This document shows positions 24,466 through 32,099 of a stretch of 46,725 nucleotides of DNA, one piece after another. The notes below the pieces were generated by a model. It did not search any database and was not told the DNA's origin. It saw only the letters and a list, made by a program, of their open reading frames with translations. Source of the DNA: an uncultured Prevotellaceae bacterium. GTDB lineage: Bacteria > Bacteroidota > Bacteroidia > Bacteroidales > Bacteroidaceae. The translations under genes were made by a program, and so were the position numbers. Each line of letters begins with the position of its first letter. Position 1 is the first letter of the stretch. The DNA is taken from positions 1 through 46,725 of the forward strand of contig ONSR01000005.1 in assembly GCA_900320565.1 (NCBI GenBank), given 5' to 3'.

Positions 24466-25925
24466 TTATGAGATACAATAAGAAATGGCCGGTGCTATTG
24501 GTGGCTCTGTTCACGTTCGTGACGTTCGGATGCGCCTCGCTTCCAAGTGGTGACATCAATGTCTCGGGCGAAGCGGTTGTAAAGGCAGCGATGAAGTACA
24601 TCGGTCGCCCTTACCGTCATGGTATGGCGGGCCCTAATGTGTTCGACTGCTCTGGCTTTACAAGTTTCATCTACAAGCAGTTCGACATTTCCCTGAGCCG
24701 TGATTCGCGTACCCAGTACAGGCAGGGCGTTTCCGTGGGCCGTAAGGACCTTCGCGTGGGCGACCTCGTTTTCTTCACCAGCCCACGCTCGGGGCGTTCC
24801 GTGGGTCACGTTGGAATCGTGTCGAAGGTGGAGAGTGACGGGAACTTCTACTTCGTTCATGCTGCCAGGCGTGGCGTGATAGAGGACAGCTACCGCGCCT
24901 CTTCCTACTACTATAACCGCTACCTCGGGGCACGTCGCGTCATCAGCGACAAGGACACCCTCACCATTGCCATGTGTGGCGACATCATGATGGGTACGAC
25001 CTACCCCAGCGTGCAGCTGCCCGATAACGACGGCAGGGACATTTTCCTCGATACTAAAGAGTTGACGGAGGCTGCCGATATTGCTGTGGGCAACCTGGAG
25101 GGAGCCATCACCGACGGCGGTCACTGCACGAAGGGTAACGGCCCCAACACCTACGCCTTCCGCATGCCAACGAGCTACGGGCACCTTCTGGGCGAAGCAG
25201 GATACGATTACCTGAGCCTCGCCAACAACCATGCCAACGACTTCGATACCGAGGGCATTGCCTCCACAGAACAGGTGCTCGAGGAACAGGGAATAAAGTT
25301 CTCGGGCATCGAGGGCAGGACGGAGTCGGCTGTTGTGGAACGAGACGGCATCCGCTACGGCCTCTGCGCCTTCGGCCACAACAGTTACACGCTGAAGCAC
25401 AAGGACCTCGCGACCGTGAGGCGCATTCTGGACGACCTGAAGAAGAAGTCGGACGTCGTGGTTGTCTCCTTCCACGGCGGTGCCGAAGGCAGGGACAAAC
25501 GCCACCTGCCTATCGGAACGGAGATATTCCTTGGCGAGGACAGAGGCAACCTCCGCGAGTTTACTCATTTCTGCATCGATAATGGAGCAGACGTCGTCTT
25601 CGGCCATGGTCCGCACGTCTGCCGTGCGATGGAGGTCTATAAAGGCAAGTTCATCGCCTACAGCCTCGGCAACTTCTGCACCCCCTACGGCATGAGCCTG
25701 ACCAGCATCTCGGCCTATGCTCCTGTTGTTACGATAAAGATTGACCGGAAGGGGCGTTTCCTGGAGGGCAAGATACATTCCTTCATCCAGCAGAAAGGCG
25801 TAGGGCCGCGCAAGGACAACAGCGATGCCGTGGCTCGTGAGATAAAGGAACTCACCGAGAGCGACATCCAGGGTTCGCCCATCCGCATCGACGGCGCAGG
25901 CAACATCACACTCGCCGACGAATAA
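24462..25925 (+). CDS. Lipoprotein fusion of NlpC/P60 peptidase and CapA-type phosphoesterase domain
   Basis: 487 residues; start ATG at 24462 overlapping the pssA stop, with a second in-frame ATG at 24468. A signal with lipobox ends in VTFGCAS. Residues about 38-160 are an NlpC/P60 domain, a papain-like peptidoglycan endopeptidase, with catalytic Cys in NVFDCSGFTSF, His in GHVGIV and a third His in YFVHAARR. From about residue 168 a CapA (poly-gamma-glutamate synthesis) domain follows: IAMCGDIMMG, GNLEGAITDGG, LSLANNHANDF, VVVSFHGGAE, DVVFGHGPHVCRAMEVY and IAYSLGNF, the metal-ligand motifs of that metallophosphoesterase-like family. Both domains look intact. No cap genes lie nearby, so capsule synthesis is not implied; a cell-wall hydrolytic role is an inference. 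Confidence 0.85.
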   Translation: MIMRYNKKWPVLLVALFTFVTFGCASLPSGDINVSGEAVVKAAMKYIGRPYRHGMAGPNVFDCSGFTSFIYKQFDISLSRDSRTQYRQGVSVGRKDLRVGDLVFFTSPRSGRSVGHVGIVSKVESDGNFYFVHAARRGVIEDSYRASSYYYNRYLGARRVISDKDTLTIAMCGDIMMGTTYPSVQLPDNDGRDIFLDTKELTEAADIAVGNLEGAITDGGHCTKGNGPNTYAFRMPTSYGHLLGEAGYDYLSLANNHANDFDTEGIASTEQVLEEQGIKFSGIEGRTESAVVERDGIRYGLCAFGHNSYTLKHKDLATVRRILDDLKKKSDVVVVSFHGGAEGRDKRHLPIGTEIFLGEDRGNLREFTHFCIDNGADVVFGHGPHVCRAMEVYKGKFIAYSLGNFCTPYGMSLTSISAYAPVVTIKIDRKGRFLEGKIHSFIQQKGVGPRKDNSDAVAREIKELTESDIQGSPIRIDGAGNITLADE

Positions 25926-25945
25926 CGCTGAACGGCACATAATTT

Positions 25946-26028
25946 TATCCCCTATAGGGGAATGCTCAACGCCCTATAGGGGAATGACAAACGCCCTATA
26001 GGGGAATGAGCAACGCCCTATAGGGGAT
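25946..26028 (-). repeat. 22-bp palindromic repeat array C (CCCTATAGGG class)
   Basis: Exact cores start at 25950, 25972, 25994 and 26016, 22 bp apart. The plus strand reads GAATGCTCAACG, GAATGACAAACG and GAATGAGCAACG between cores, so the array is inverted relative to arrays A, B and F. It fills most of the 135-bp convergent gap between the NlpC/P60-CapA gene (+) and fbp (-). Confidence 0.94.
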
Positions 26029-26060
26029 GAAAAGATGCTTTAGCGGGGCAGGGAAATCCC

Positions 26061-28055
26061 TTACTTCTTCGTGTTCTCCTTGATGATGCCGTGGCGGTAG
26101 GCGTGGAGCAGGCTGCGCAGTTCTTTTATCTGTTCCTGAATCTGGCGGCCCTTGTCGGTGTCGCGCACGCGAATGCGTCGGCCCATCATCTCCACGATTT
26201 GCTTGCTGCTCTTGATGTCAGTGCCGCTGGCTACGGCCTCTGCGGTGCTGGTGAACGGCTCGTGCTGGATGAGTTCGAAGCCGCGGCTGTGATAGACGAG
26301 GGTGTAGCCTGCGATGCCCGTCGTGTGGTGGTAGGACTTCGAGAAACCTCCGTCGATGACCATCAGCATGCCGTCGGCCTTGACGGGGTTCTCGCCTTGG
26401 CTGGCATGGACAGGCACGTGGCCGTTGATGATGTGAGGGCAGACCCCCTCTAACTCCCCCGTAAGGGGGAGAACTCCGAAGTGCTGGAGGATGCGGCTGC
26501 AAACGGCAGGGTTTTCTCTGAGCTGATAGTAAGCGCCTTTCTCTTCGTGGTGCGTAGCGGGTTCGGCAAGGAAGTAACGCTCGAACGTCGCCATGCGGTT
26601 CTTGTCGAAGAGTGGGCTGTCGGGACCGCACCACAGGTACCAGAAGAAATCCCGTACGGCTCCCTTCCGGCTTCCCCCGATGGAGGAGGGATAAGCGGTG
26701 CGCATCTTGAACTCGATTTGCTGCATGAGTTCGCGTCCCTGGTATGTCTTGCCGTCAATCTCGACCTGCCGCAAGCTGCCGTCGGCATTGAGGGGAACGG
26801 AGGCATGGAAGAGGAGGTTGCTGTTGCAAACCAGGTACATCGAGCCATGACTGAAGAGCAGGCGGACGTGCTTCTGCAGTTTCTCGCTGATGCGGAAGGA
26901 GTGGTGGAGCCGTTTCATCAGGTCCTGCTCCTCGGCCGTCAGCCTGTATGGGTCGCTCGGGTCGAGGGTGGGGAAGTGGGTGTCGAGCAGCGGATAGTCT
27001 TTCTCTTCGAAGCGATAGGTGCCGCGGCTCAGGTCGATGTTCTCCAAAGTACCTCGGCGGTCGATGTTCCACTCGGGATGTGCATTGATTAACTGCCCTT
27101 CGAGTTTGAACTGAATGACGGAAATGGCCTTGTGCATCTGTGCGATGAGTCGCATCCGCTTCTCGTCGCCTTTCACTTCGGCCAGCGTTCCGATGGGCTG
27201 GAACTGCAGGCAGGGGTCGTCGGCATACGTGTCCATGGCAAAGGTGGCCAGCGGCAGGAGGTTGATGCCGTAGCCCTCCTCGAGTGTTGCCAAGTTGGCG
27301 AAGCGCAAGGAGAGGCGCAAGACGATGGCGATGCAGGCATCCTGACCGGCTGCCGCACCCATCCAAAGGGCGTCATGATTGCCCCATTGCAGGTCGAAAT
27401 TGTCGCGCGTGAGCAGGTAATCCATGATGATATGCGCCCCTGGCCCGCGGTCGAAGATGTCGCCAAGGATGTGCAGCTGGTCGATGCTCAACTTGTGGAT
27501 GACGTTACAGATAGCGACGATGAAGTTTCGGGCCTGTCCTATCTGCACGATTGTCTCGACAATCCTTTGCACATAAGCATCTTTATCTTCGTCGTTCGGA
27601 CTCTCGTGGAGGAGTTCCTCGATGATGTAGGCGAACTGTTTCGGCAGGGCTTTGCGGACCTTGCTGCGGGTGTATTTGCTGCTCACGGACTGGCAGACCT
27701 GTATGAGTTGCAGCAGGGTTCGGGCGTAGAAGCCGGAGAGGTCTTCGTCCGTGCCCTCCTCAATCATCTCGAGCCGCTTTTCGGGATAGTAGATGAGGGT
27801 GCAGAGGTCGCGCATCTCTTGCTCCGGGAGCGATTCGTCGAACAGGTCGTGGACCTTCCTCTTGATGTTTCCGCTGGCATTCCTGAGAATATGCAGGAAG
27901 GCTTCATGCTCGCCATGAATGTCGGCGACGAAGTGTTCGGTACCTTTCGGAAGGCTGAGAATTGCCTCAAGATTTATGATTTCCGTGCTTGCGCTCTCAC
28001 TATTGGGGAACGTTCTGGCAAGCAGCTGGAGCAGACGCATATCAGGATAGTTCAT
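26061..28055 (-). CDS. fbp: Fructose-1,6-bisphosphatase, class III, with in-frame repeat insertion
   Basis: 664 residues, as expected for the class III (Firmicutes/Bacteroidetes) enzyme. It dephosphorylates fructose-1,6-bisphosphate in gluconeogenesis. The calcineurin-like metal-binding motifs are present: FVADIHGEHEAF near residue 42, ILGDIFDRGPGAH near 195 and LQWGNHDALWMG near 220. Near the C-terminus, HIINGHVPV supplies the distal His ligands. Just before it the sequence GVLPLTGELEGVCP is longer than expected. It coincides with a G/C-rich repeat at 26440-26477 that resembles the metH insertions. The start codon lies inside a heptamer repeat shared with the rsmA stop. Downstream it converges on array C. 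Confidence 0.93.
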   Translation of the reverse strand: MNYPDMRLLQLLARTFPNSESASTEIINLEAILSLPKGTEHFVADIHGEHEAFLHILRNASGNIKRKVHDLFDESLPEQEMRDLCTLIYYPEKRLEMIEEGTDEDLSGFYARTLLQLIQVCQSVSSKYTRSKVRKALPKQFAYIIEELLHESPNDEDKDAYVQRIVETIVQIGQARNFIVAICNVIHKLSIDQLHILGDIFDRGPGAHIIMDYLLTRDNFDLQWGNHDALWMGAAAGQDACIAIVLRLSLRFANLATLEEGYGINLLPLATFAMDTYADDPCLQFQPIGTLAEVKGDEKRMRLIAQMHKAISVIQFKLEGQLINAHPEWNIDRRGTLENIDLSRGTYRFEEKDYPLLDTHFPTLDPSDPYRLTAEEQDLMKRLHHSFRISEKLQKHVRLLFSHGSMYLVCNSNLLFHASVPLNADGSLRQVEIDGKTYQGRELMQQIEFKMRTAYPSSIGGSRKGAVRDFFWYLWCGPDSPLFDKNRMATFERYFLAEPATHHEEKGAYYQLRENPAVCSRILQHFGVLPLTGELEGVCPHIINGHVPVHASQGENPVKADGMLMVIDGGFSKSYHHTTGIAGYTLVYHSRGFELIQHEPFTSTAEAVASGTDIKSSKQIVEMMGRRIRVRDTDKGRQIQEQIKELRSLLHAYRHGIIKENTKK
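26440..26477 (-). mobile_element. Half-element of the MITE-like palindrome inside fbp
   Basis: The plus strand reads CAGACCCCCTCTAACTCCC, then a hairpin with CCCCC/GGGGG arms, then GAGAACTCC. This matches the left half of the metH element at 7777-7846 almost base for base. It is read in frame as LTGELEGVC just before the conserved HIINGHVPV of fbp. Confidence 0.8.
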
Positions 28056-28081
28056 AATTCATAGTTCATAGTTCATAGTTC
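28051..28081 (-). repeat. Heptamer repeat forming the rsmA stop and fbp start
   Basis: On the minus strand the unit ATGAACT is repeated four times (one as ATGAATT). The rsmA stop TGA (28075-28073) and the fbp ATG (28055) both lie in it. Other ATGs occur at 28062, 28069 and 28076, each in a different frame. Confidence 0.9.
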
Positions 28082-28891
28082 TGGGATGCAGGCTTCAATT
28101 CTTAGGGTCAGGCCGATGAAGTCCTGGACGCTGAGCTGTTCGGGTCGCTTCTGCATGATGGGGTCGGAGAGGAGTGCCGTGAAGTCGGGCCCCGCGGGTC
28201 GTTCCGCTTCGAGTGCCGTGAGGAGCGGCTTGATGTTGTTGCGCAGGGTCTTTCTCCTCTGGTTGAACGTCGTCTTGACCAGCCGCTTAAAGAGCCTCTC
28301 GTCGCAGCCCAAATCGGTCGTCTTGTTGCGGGTCAGGCGTATAACAGCGCTGCGAACCTTTGGCGGCGGGTTGAAGACGTGGGGTTCTACCGTGAAGAGA
28401 TATTCCACATCATACCAGGCCTGTACGAGGATGCTCAGTATGCCGTAGGTCTTGCTGCCAGGTCCCGCTGCCATTCGCTCCGCAACTTCCTTCTGAATCA
28501 TGCCTGTGCAGCAGGGTATCAAGTCCTTGTTGTCGAGCATCTTAAAGAAGATTTGCGAGGAGATGTTGTAGGGGTAGTTGCCCGTCAGGACGAATGGCGA
28601 GCCCCCAAAAGTGCGGTCGAGGTGCATCTTCAGGAAGTCGTCCTCGATGATGTTGTCCTCCAGATCTGGGTAGGTTTTGCGGAGATATTCCACACTTTCA
28701 TAGTCTATCTCGACAACTTTGACCAGTCGCGGCTTCTGGACCAGGTATTGAGTCATGACGCCCATGCCAGGTCCAACTTCCAGAATCGGCAGTTCCGGAC
28801 ACGCATCAACCGTGTCGGCAATACGCGAAGCTATGCTCAAATCGGTCAAAAAGTGCTGTCCGAGGAACTTTTTTGGCTTAACTGCTCTCAT
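28073..28891 (-). CDS. rsmA: 16S rRNA adenine dimethyltransferase
   Basis: 272 residues from the ATG at 28891 (MRAVKPKKFLGQHFL). It is preceded by AAGGAG at a good distance, one of few Shine-Dalgarno-like sites here. An ATG at 28912 is the alternative and would be nearly leaderless. RsmA (KsgA) dimethylates two adjacent adenines near the 3' end of 16S rRNA during 30S assembly. The SAM-binding motif is ILEVGPGMGVMTQYL, and the catalytic NxPY motif reads LTGNYPYNISS. The C-terminal domain has FNPPPKVRSAVIRL and FNQRRKTLRNN. It overlaps nothing and is followed after 17 bases by fbp, so the two are coupled. Confidence 0.95.
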   Translation of the reverse strand: MRAVKPKKFLGQHFLTDLSIASRIADTVDACPELPILEVGPGMGVMTQYLVQKPRLVKVVEIDYESVEYLRKTYPDLEDNIIEDDFLKMHLDRTFGGSPFVLTGNYPYNISSQIFFKMLDNKDLIPCCTGMIQKEVAERMAAGPGSKTYGILSILVQAWYDVEYLFTVEPHVFNPPPKVRSAVIRLTRNKTTDLGCDERLFKRLVKTTFNQRRKTLRNNIKPLLTALEAERPAGPDFTALLSDPIMQKRPEQLSVQDFIGLTLRIEACIPEL

Positions 28892-28920
28892 TCTCCTTAA
28901 TTCTTTGTACATTTGCACTG

Positions 28921-28928
28921 CAAAGATA
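28921..28928 (-). promoter_or_regulatory. Promoter -7 element of rsmA
   Basis: TATCTTTG followed by C on the minus strand, 29 bases before the proposed ATG at 28891 and eight bases before the alternative at 28912. Confidence 0.55.
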
Positions 28929-28950
28929 AGAAAAAAAGTTCATTTAGGAC

Positions 28951-29937
28951 GTGCAAAGAGTAAGAAAGTTTATAAAGATTGGTGTTCCTTTAGCTTTGGC
29001 TGTTGGCATACTTTGGTGGATGTATCGCGGCATAGGTTGGGAAGAACTGACGGACGCTTTGGAGCACAAGATGTCGTGGACGTGGATGCTCCTTAGCATG
29101 CCGTTTGGCATTCTGGCGCAGGTGTTTCGAGCCATGAGATGGCGCCAGGTTCTGGCTCCAACCGGTGAGAAGCCGCGGCTCTCGACTTGCATCCATGCCG
29201 TTTTCCTCAGCTACGCCAGCAGTCTCGTCGTGCCGAGAGTTGGCGAGGTCCTGCGTTGTGGCGTCTTGAAGCGCTACGAGGGAACCAACTTCACCATGAG
29301 TGTCGGCACGGTCGTTACGGAGAGAATCATCGACACCATGCTCATCCTGCTGCTTTCCCTGCTGACGTTCCTGACGCAAATCCCAGTCTTCCTGAACTTT
29401 TTCCGCGAGACGGGCGTCTCTTTGGGCAGCCTGCTGAGCCGGTTCACTGTGGCGGGTTGGCTGGTGACGGCAGTTTGCGGACTGCTGGCCCTCGTTTGCG
29501 TTTGGTTAGTTGCCCTTAGGTTCCGACTCTTATCGAGGACGAAATCCGTTCTTTCCGACTTGAAGAACGGCCTGCTTTCCGTCAGGAAAGTGGAGCATCC
29601 CCTGCTTTTCTGGTTTTATTCGATAGGCATCTGGGTGAGCTATTACCTGCATTTCTACCTGACGTTCTATTGCTTCGACTTCACGGCAGGGCTTGGGCCT
29701 TTGGCAGCCCTCGTGGCTTTCGTGGTCGGCACGTTCGCCGTGTTGGTTCCCACACCTAATGGAGCTGGCTCATGGCACTTTGCTGTCAAGACCGTTCTGG
29801 TGCTTTATGGCGTCGGACAAACAGAGGCCGCTTTGTTCGTCCTCATTGTTCACACCCTGCAGACCCTGCTCGTAGCGCTCCTCGGCGTCTGGTCTTCCGC
29901 AGCACTTGCCCTGCGGAAGTCGAAAGACTCTCTATAG
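28951..29937 (+). CDS. Membrane protein of the lysylphosphatidylglycerol synthase TM (UPF0104/AglD) family
   Basis: 328 residues, about eight membrane helices. The family signature is visible in RAMRWRQVLAPTG, SYASSLVVPRVGEVLRCGVL and VLVPTPNGAGSWHFA. These match the flippase-like membrane region of MprF and of archaeal AglD-type proteins, here without a soluble synthase domain. A role in moving or modifying a lipid-linked molecule is inferred from the family only. The start is GTG at 28951, because a TAG stop is two codons upstream and no ATG is in frame nearby. It is divergent from rsmA, with a 59-bp gap. Downstream is array H. Confidence 0.75.
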   Translation: MQRVRKFIKIGVPLALAVGILWWMYRGIGWEELTDALEHKMSWTWMLLSMPFGILAQVFRAMRWRQVLAPTGEKPRLSTCIHAVFLSYASSLVVPRVGEVLRCGVLKRYEGTNFTMSVGTVVTERIIDTMLILLLSLLTFLTQIPVFLNFFRETGVSLGSLLSRFTVAGWLVTAVCGLLALVCVWLVALRFRLLSRTKSVLSDLKNGLLSVRKVEHPLLFWFYSIGIWVSYYLHFYLTFYCFDFTAGLGPLAALVAFVVGTFAVLVPTPNGAGSWHFAVKTVLVLYGVGQTEAALFVLIVHTLQTLLVALLGVWSSAALALRKSKDSL

Positions 29938-29949
29938 CATATCTCAAAA

Positions 29950-30092
29950 CACGGCACGCCATCTTTACCAACTCGGCGTGCCATCTTTGTCAACTCGGCG
30001 TGCCATCTTTGCCAACTCGACACGTCGAATTGCTCAACTCGACACGTCGAATTGCTCAACTCGGCACGTCGCGTTTTGAGCAGAGGCACGGC
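29950..30092 (+). repeat. 22-bp palindromic repeat array H (CGGCGTGCC / CGACACGTCG class)
   Basis: Cores start at 29952 (CGGCACGCC), 29974 and 29996 (CGGCGTGCC), 30018 and 30040 (CGACACGTCG), 30062 (CGGCACGTCG) and a decayed one at 30084, all exactly 22 bp apart. Linkers are TCTTTACCAACT, TCTTTGTCAACT, TCTTTGCCAACT and AATTGCTCAACT. Core types are ordered along the array. It occupies half of the 276-bp gap between the flippase-like gene and sppA; the rest holds the sppA promoter. Confidence 0.94.
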
Positions 30093-30130
30093 ATAAGATT
30101 TCATAAAGCTGTCATTTTTTGCCGAAAACC

Positions 30131-30161
30131 TTGCAGGGAAACGGATTATTTGCTAACTTTG
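30131..30161 (+). promoter_or_regulatory. sppA promoter (-33 and -7)
   Basis: TTG at 30131-30133 and TAACTTTG at 30154-30161, 20 bases apart. The sppA ATG is 52 bases downstream. Confidence 0.7.
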
Positions 30162-30213
30162 CTCCCCAATACTATATATAATAAGGAAAGTATTAACCCA
30201 AATAAACTGTTTT

Positions 30214-31983
30214 ATGAAAGAGTTTTTCAAGTACGTGCTGGCTACGATAGTAGGTATCATCCTGACCAGCATCATTTTCACCATCATTACAATCGTGTCC
30301 GTTGCCGGTATGGTGGCCAACGAAGGAACAAGCGGCTCCGTACCTAAGAACAGCGTGCTCCGCATCAAGCTGCAGGGCGAAATCGTGGACAGAGCAGGCG
30401 AGGGCTCTCCGATGGACTTCCTGAATTATGGAGAAGACTTCACTATCGGACTCGATCAGGCACTCGACGCTCTGAAGAAGGCCGCTAAGAACGACCGCGT
30501 GAAGGGTATTTACCTCGAAGCAGGAAGCCTGGGCGCTTATCCTGCCGACCTGCAGGAACTGCGTCGCGCACTCGTCGAGTTCAAGGAATCAGGCAAATGG
30601 ATTGTGGCTTATGGCGATAGTTATTCTCGTGCAGCCTACTATCTTTGCTCTGTTGCAGATGAAATCTATCTCAATCCTATCGGCTCAATTGACTGGAGTG
30701 GTATGTCGAGCCAGCCCATCTTCTTTACAGGTTTGATGAAGAAGATTGGCGTAAAGATGCAAGTCTTTAAGGTTGGAACTTACAAGAGCGCAGTAGAACC
30801 TTACATCAACACAGAGATGAGTGATGCAAATCGCGAGCAAGTAATGAGCTACCTGAGCAGCATCTGGAACAATATGCTCAAGGACGTGGCCAAGAGCCGC
30901 AAGCTCGAAGTGGACGCCCTCAACAGCATGGCCGACACAACAATCGTGCTTTGCGAGGCAAAGACCTACATCGAAAATAAACTCGCAGACAAGCTCGCTT
31001 ACCTGAGCGACGTGAAGGAAGCACTGAAGCAGCGTCTCGAACTGGGTGAAGACGACGACCTGAAGTTCACAAACATTGCAGATGTTGCTGCTGGAGACAA
31101 CCTCGGAGACAAGGTCAGCGAAGAGGTGGCCGTCTATTATGCCTATGGAGAAATCAACGATAGCCAGGGAAGAGGCTTCGACCAAGAGCACGCTATCACT
31201 ACGAAGGAAACAATTACCGACCTGCAGAAACTGCGTAAGAACAAAGACGTAAAGGCAGTCGTCATCCGCGTCAACAGCCCAGGTGGCTCAGCTTATGCAA
31301 GCGAACAGATCTGGCACGAGATACAACTCTTGCGTGCCGAGAAGCCTGTCATCATCAGCATGGGCGGCTTGGCAGCCAGCGGCGGCTATTATATCAGCTG
31401 TGGAGCCAACGAGATATGGGCTGAGCCAATGACCTTGACGGGTAGCATCGGCATCTTCGGCATGATTCCTGACGCAAGCGAACTGCTCACACAAAAGCTC
31501 GGCCTCAGCTTCGACGTCGTAAAGACCAACGCGATGAGCGACTTCGGAGCAATGGGCAGACCGTTCAATGCCAATGAATCCGCCAAGTTGCAAGCCTACG
31601 TCAACCAAGGCTATGAACTCTTCACAGGCCGTGTCGCAGGTGGCAGAGGTATGGCTCAGGACAGCGTGAAGGCTATTGCAGAGGGTCGTGTATGGACAGG
31701 AGAACAGGCCAAGAAGATAGGACTTGTTGACAAGTTGGGCAACCTCGACGACGCCATCGAAGCGGCAGCTAAGCTGGCAGAGGTAGAGAAGTACACCGTC
31801 GGACGCTATCCCAGCCCCGAACCCTGGTACATGAGTCTGCTCGACAAGAGCACCAATGAATACATGGAGAGCCAGATACGTGCCGCTCTTGGCGAGTACT
31901 ATTCGGCCTTTGCCCTTGTTCGCCGTATCGGCAAGATGGACCCCATCCAGGCTCGTATGCCGTTCGATCCGAACATCAAGTAA
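30214..31983 (+). CDS. sppA: Signal peptide peptidase SppA, 67K type
   Basis: 589 residues with one N-terminal membrane helix (about 7-33) and two tandem S49 domains, the long E. coli-like form. It cleaves signal peptides left in the membrane. The catalytic Lys is in VGTYKSAVEPY (about residue 191, N-terminal domain) and the nucleophile Ser in GGLAASGGYYISCGA (about residue 389, C-terminal domain), the same split dyad as the E. coli enzyme. LTGSIGIFGMIPDA follows. It heads a same-strand run sppA-lpxK-punA-thiL, but a 116-bp gap with an inverted repeat separates it from lpxK. Confidence 0.95.
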   Translation: MKEFFKYVLATIVGIILTSIIFTIITIVSVAGMVANEGTSGSVPKNSVLRIKLQGEIVDRAGEGSPMDFLNYGEDFTIGLDQALDALKKAAKNDRVKGIYLEAGSLGAYPADLQELRRALVEFKESGKWIVAYGDSYSRAAYYLCSVADEIYLNPIGSIDWSGMSSQPIFFTGLMKKIGVKMQVFKVGTYKSAVEPYINTEMSDANREQVMSYLSSIWNNMLKDVAKSRKLEVDALNSMADTTIVLCEAKTYIENKLADKLAYLSDVKEALKQRLELGEDDDLKFTNIADVAAGDNLGDKVSEEVAVYYAYGEINDSQGRGFDQEHAITTKETITDLQKLRKNKDVKAVVIRVNSPGGSAYASEQIWHEIQLLRAEKPVIISMGGLAASGGYYISCGANEIWAEPMTLTGSIGIFGMIPDASELLTQKLGLSFDVVKTNAMSDFGAMGRPFNANESAKLQAYVNQGYELFTGRVAGGRGMAQDSVKAIAEGRVWTGEQAKKIGLVDKLGNLDDAIEAAAKLAEVEKYTVGRYPSPEPWYMSLLDKSTNEYMESQIRAALGEYYSAFALVRRIGKMDPIQARMPFDPNIK

Positions 31984-31987
31984 ACAG

Positions 31988-32080
31988 GAATTCACAATTC
32001 ACAATTCATAATTCATAATTAGGCTACGCCAAGAGACAGAGCGCAAGGAACTATGAATTATGAATTAACAATTATGAATT
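31988..32080. repeat. Heptamer repeats forming an inverted repeat between sppA and lpxK
   Basis: TTCACAA twice and TTCATAA twice (7-bp period) are followed about 30 bases later by their complement. AATTCATAATTCAT (32003-32016) pairs with ATGAATTATGAATT (32053-32066), a perfect 14-bp stem with a 36-base loop. No T-run follows, so it is not a canonical terminator. Confidence 0.85.
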
Positions 32081-32099
32081 GAAGAAAGTGGAAGGTGAT

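Noticed and set aside
24495-25940. 481-codon open frame antisense to the NlpC/P60-CapA gene
   Set aside because: Composition artefact; the sense protein has intact catalytic motifs in both domains.
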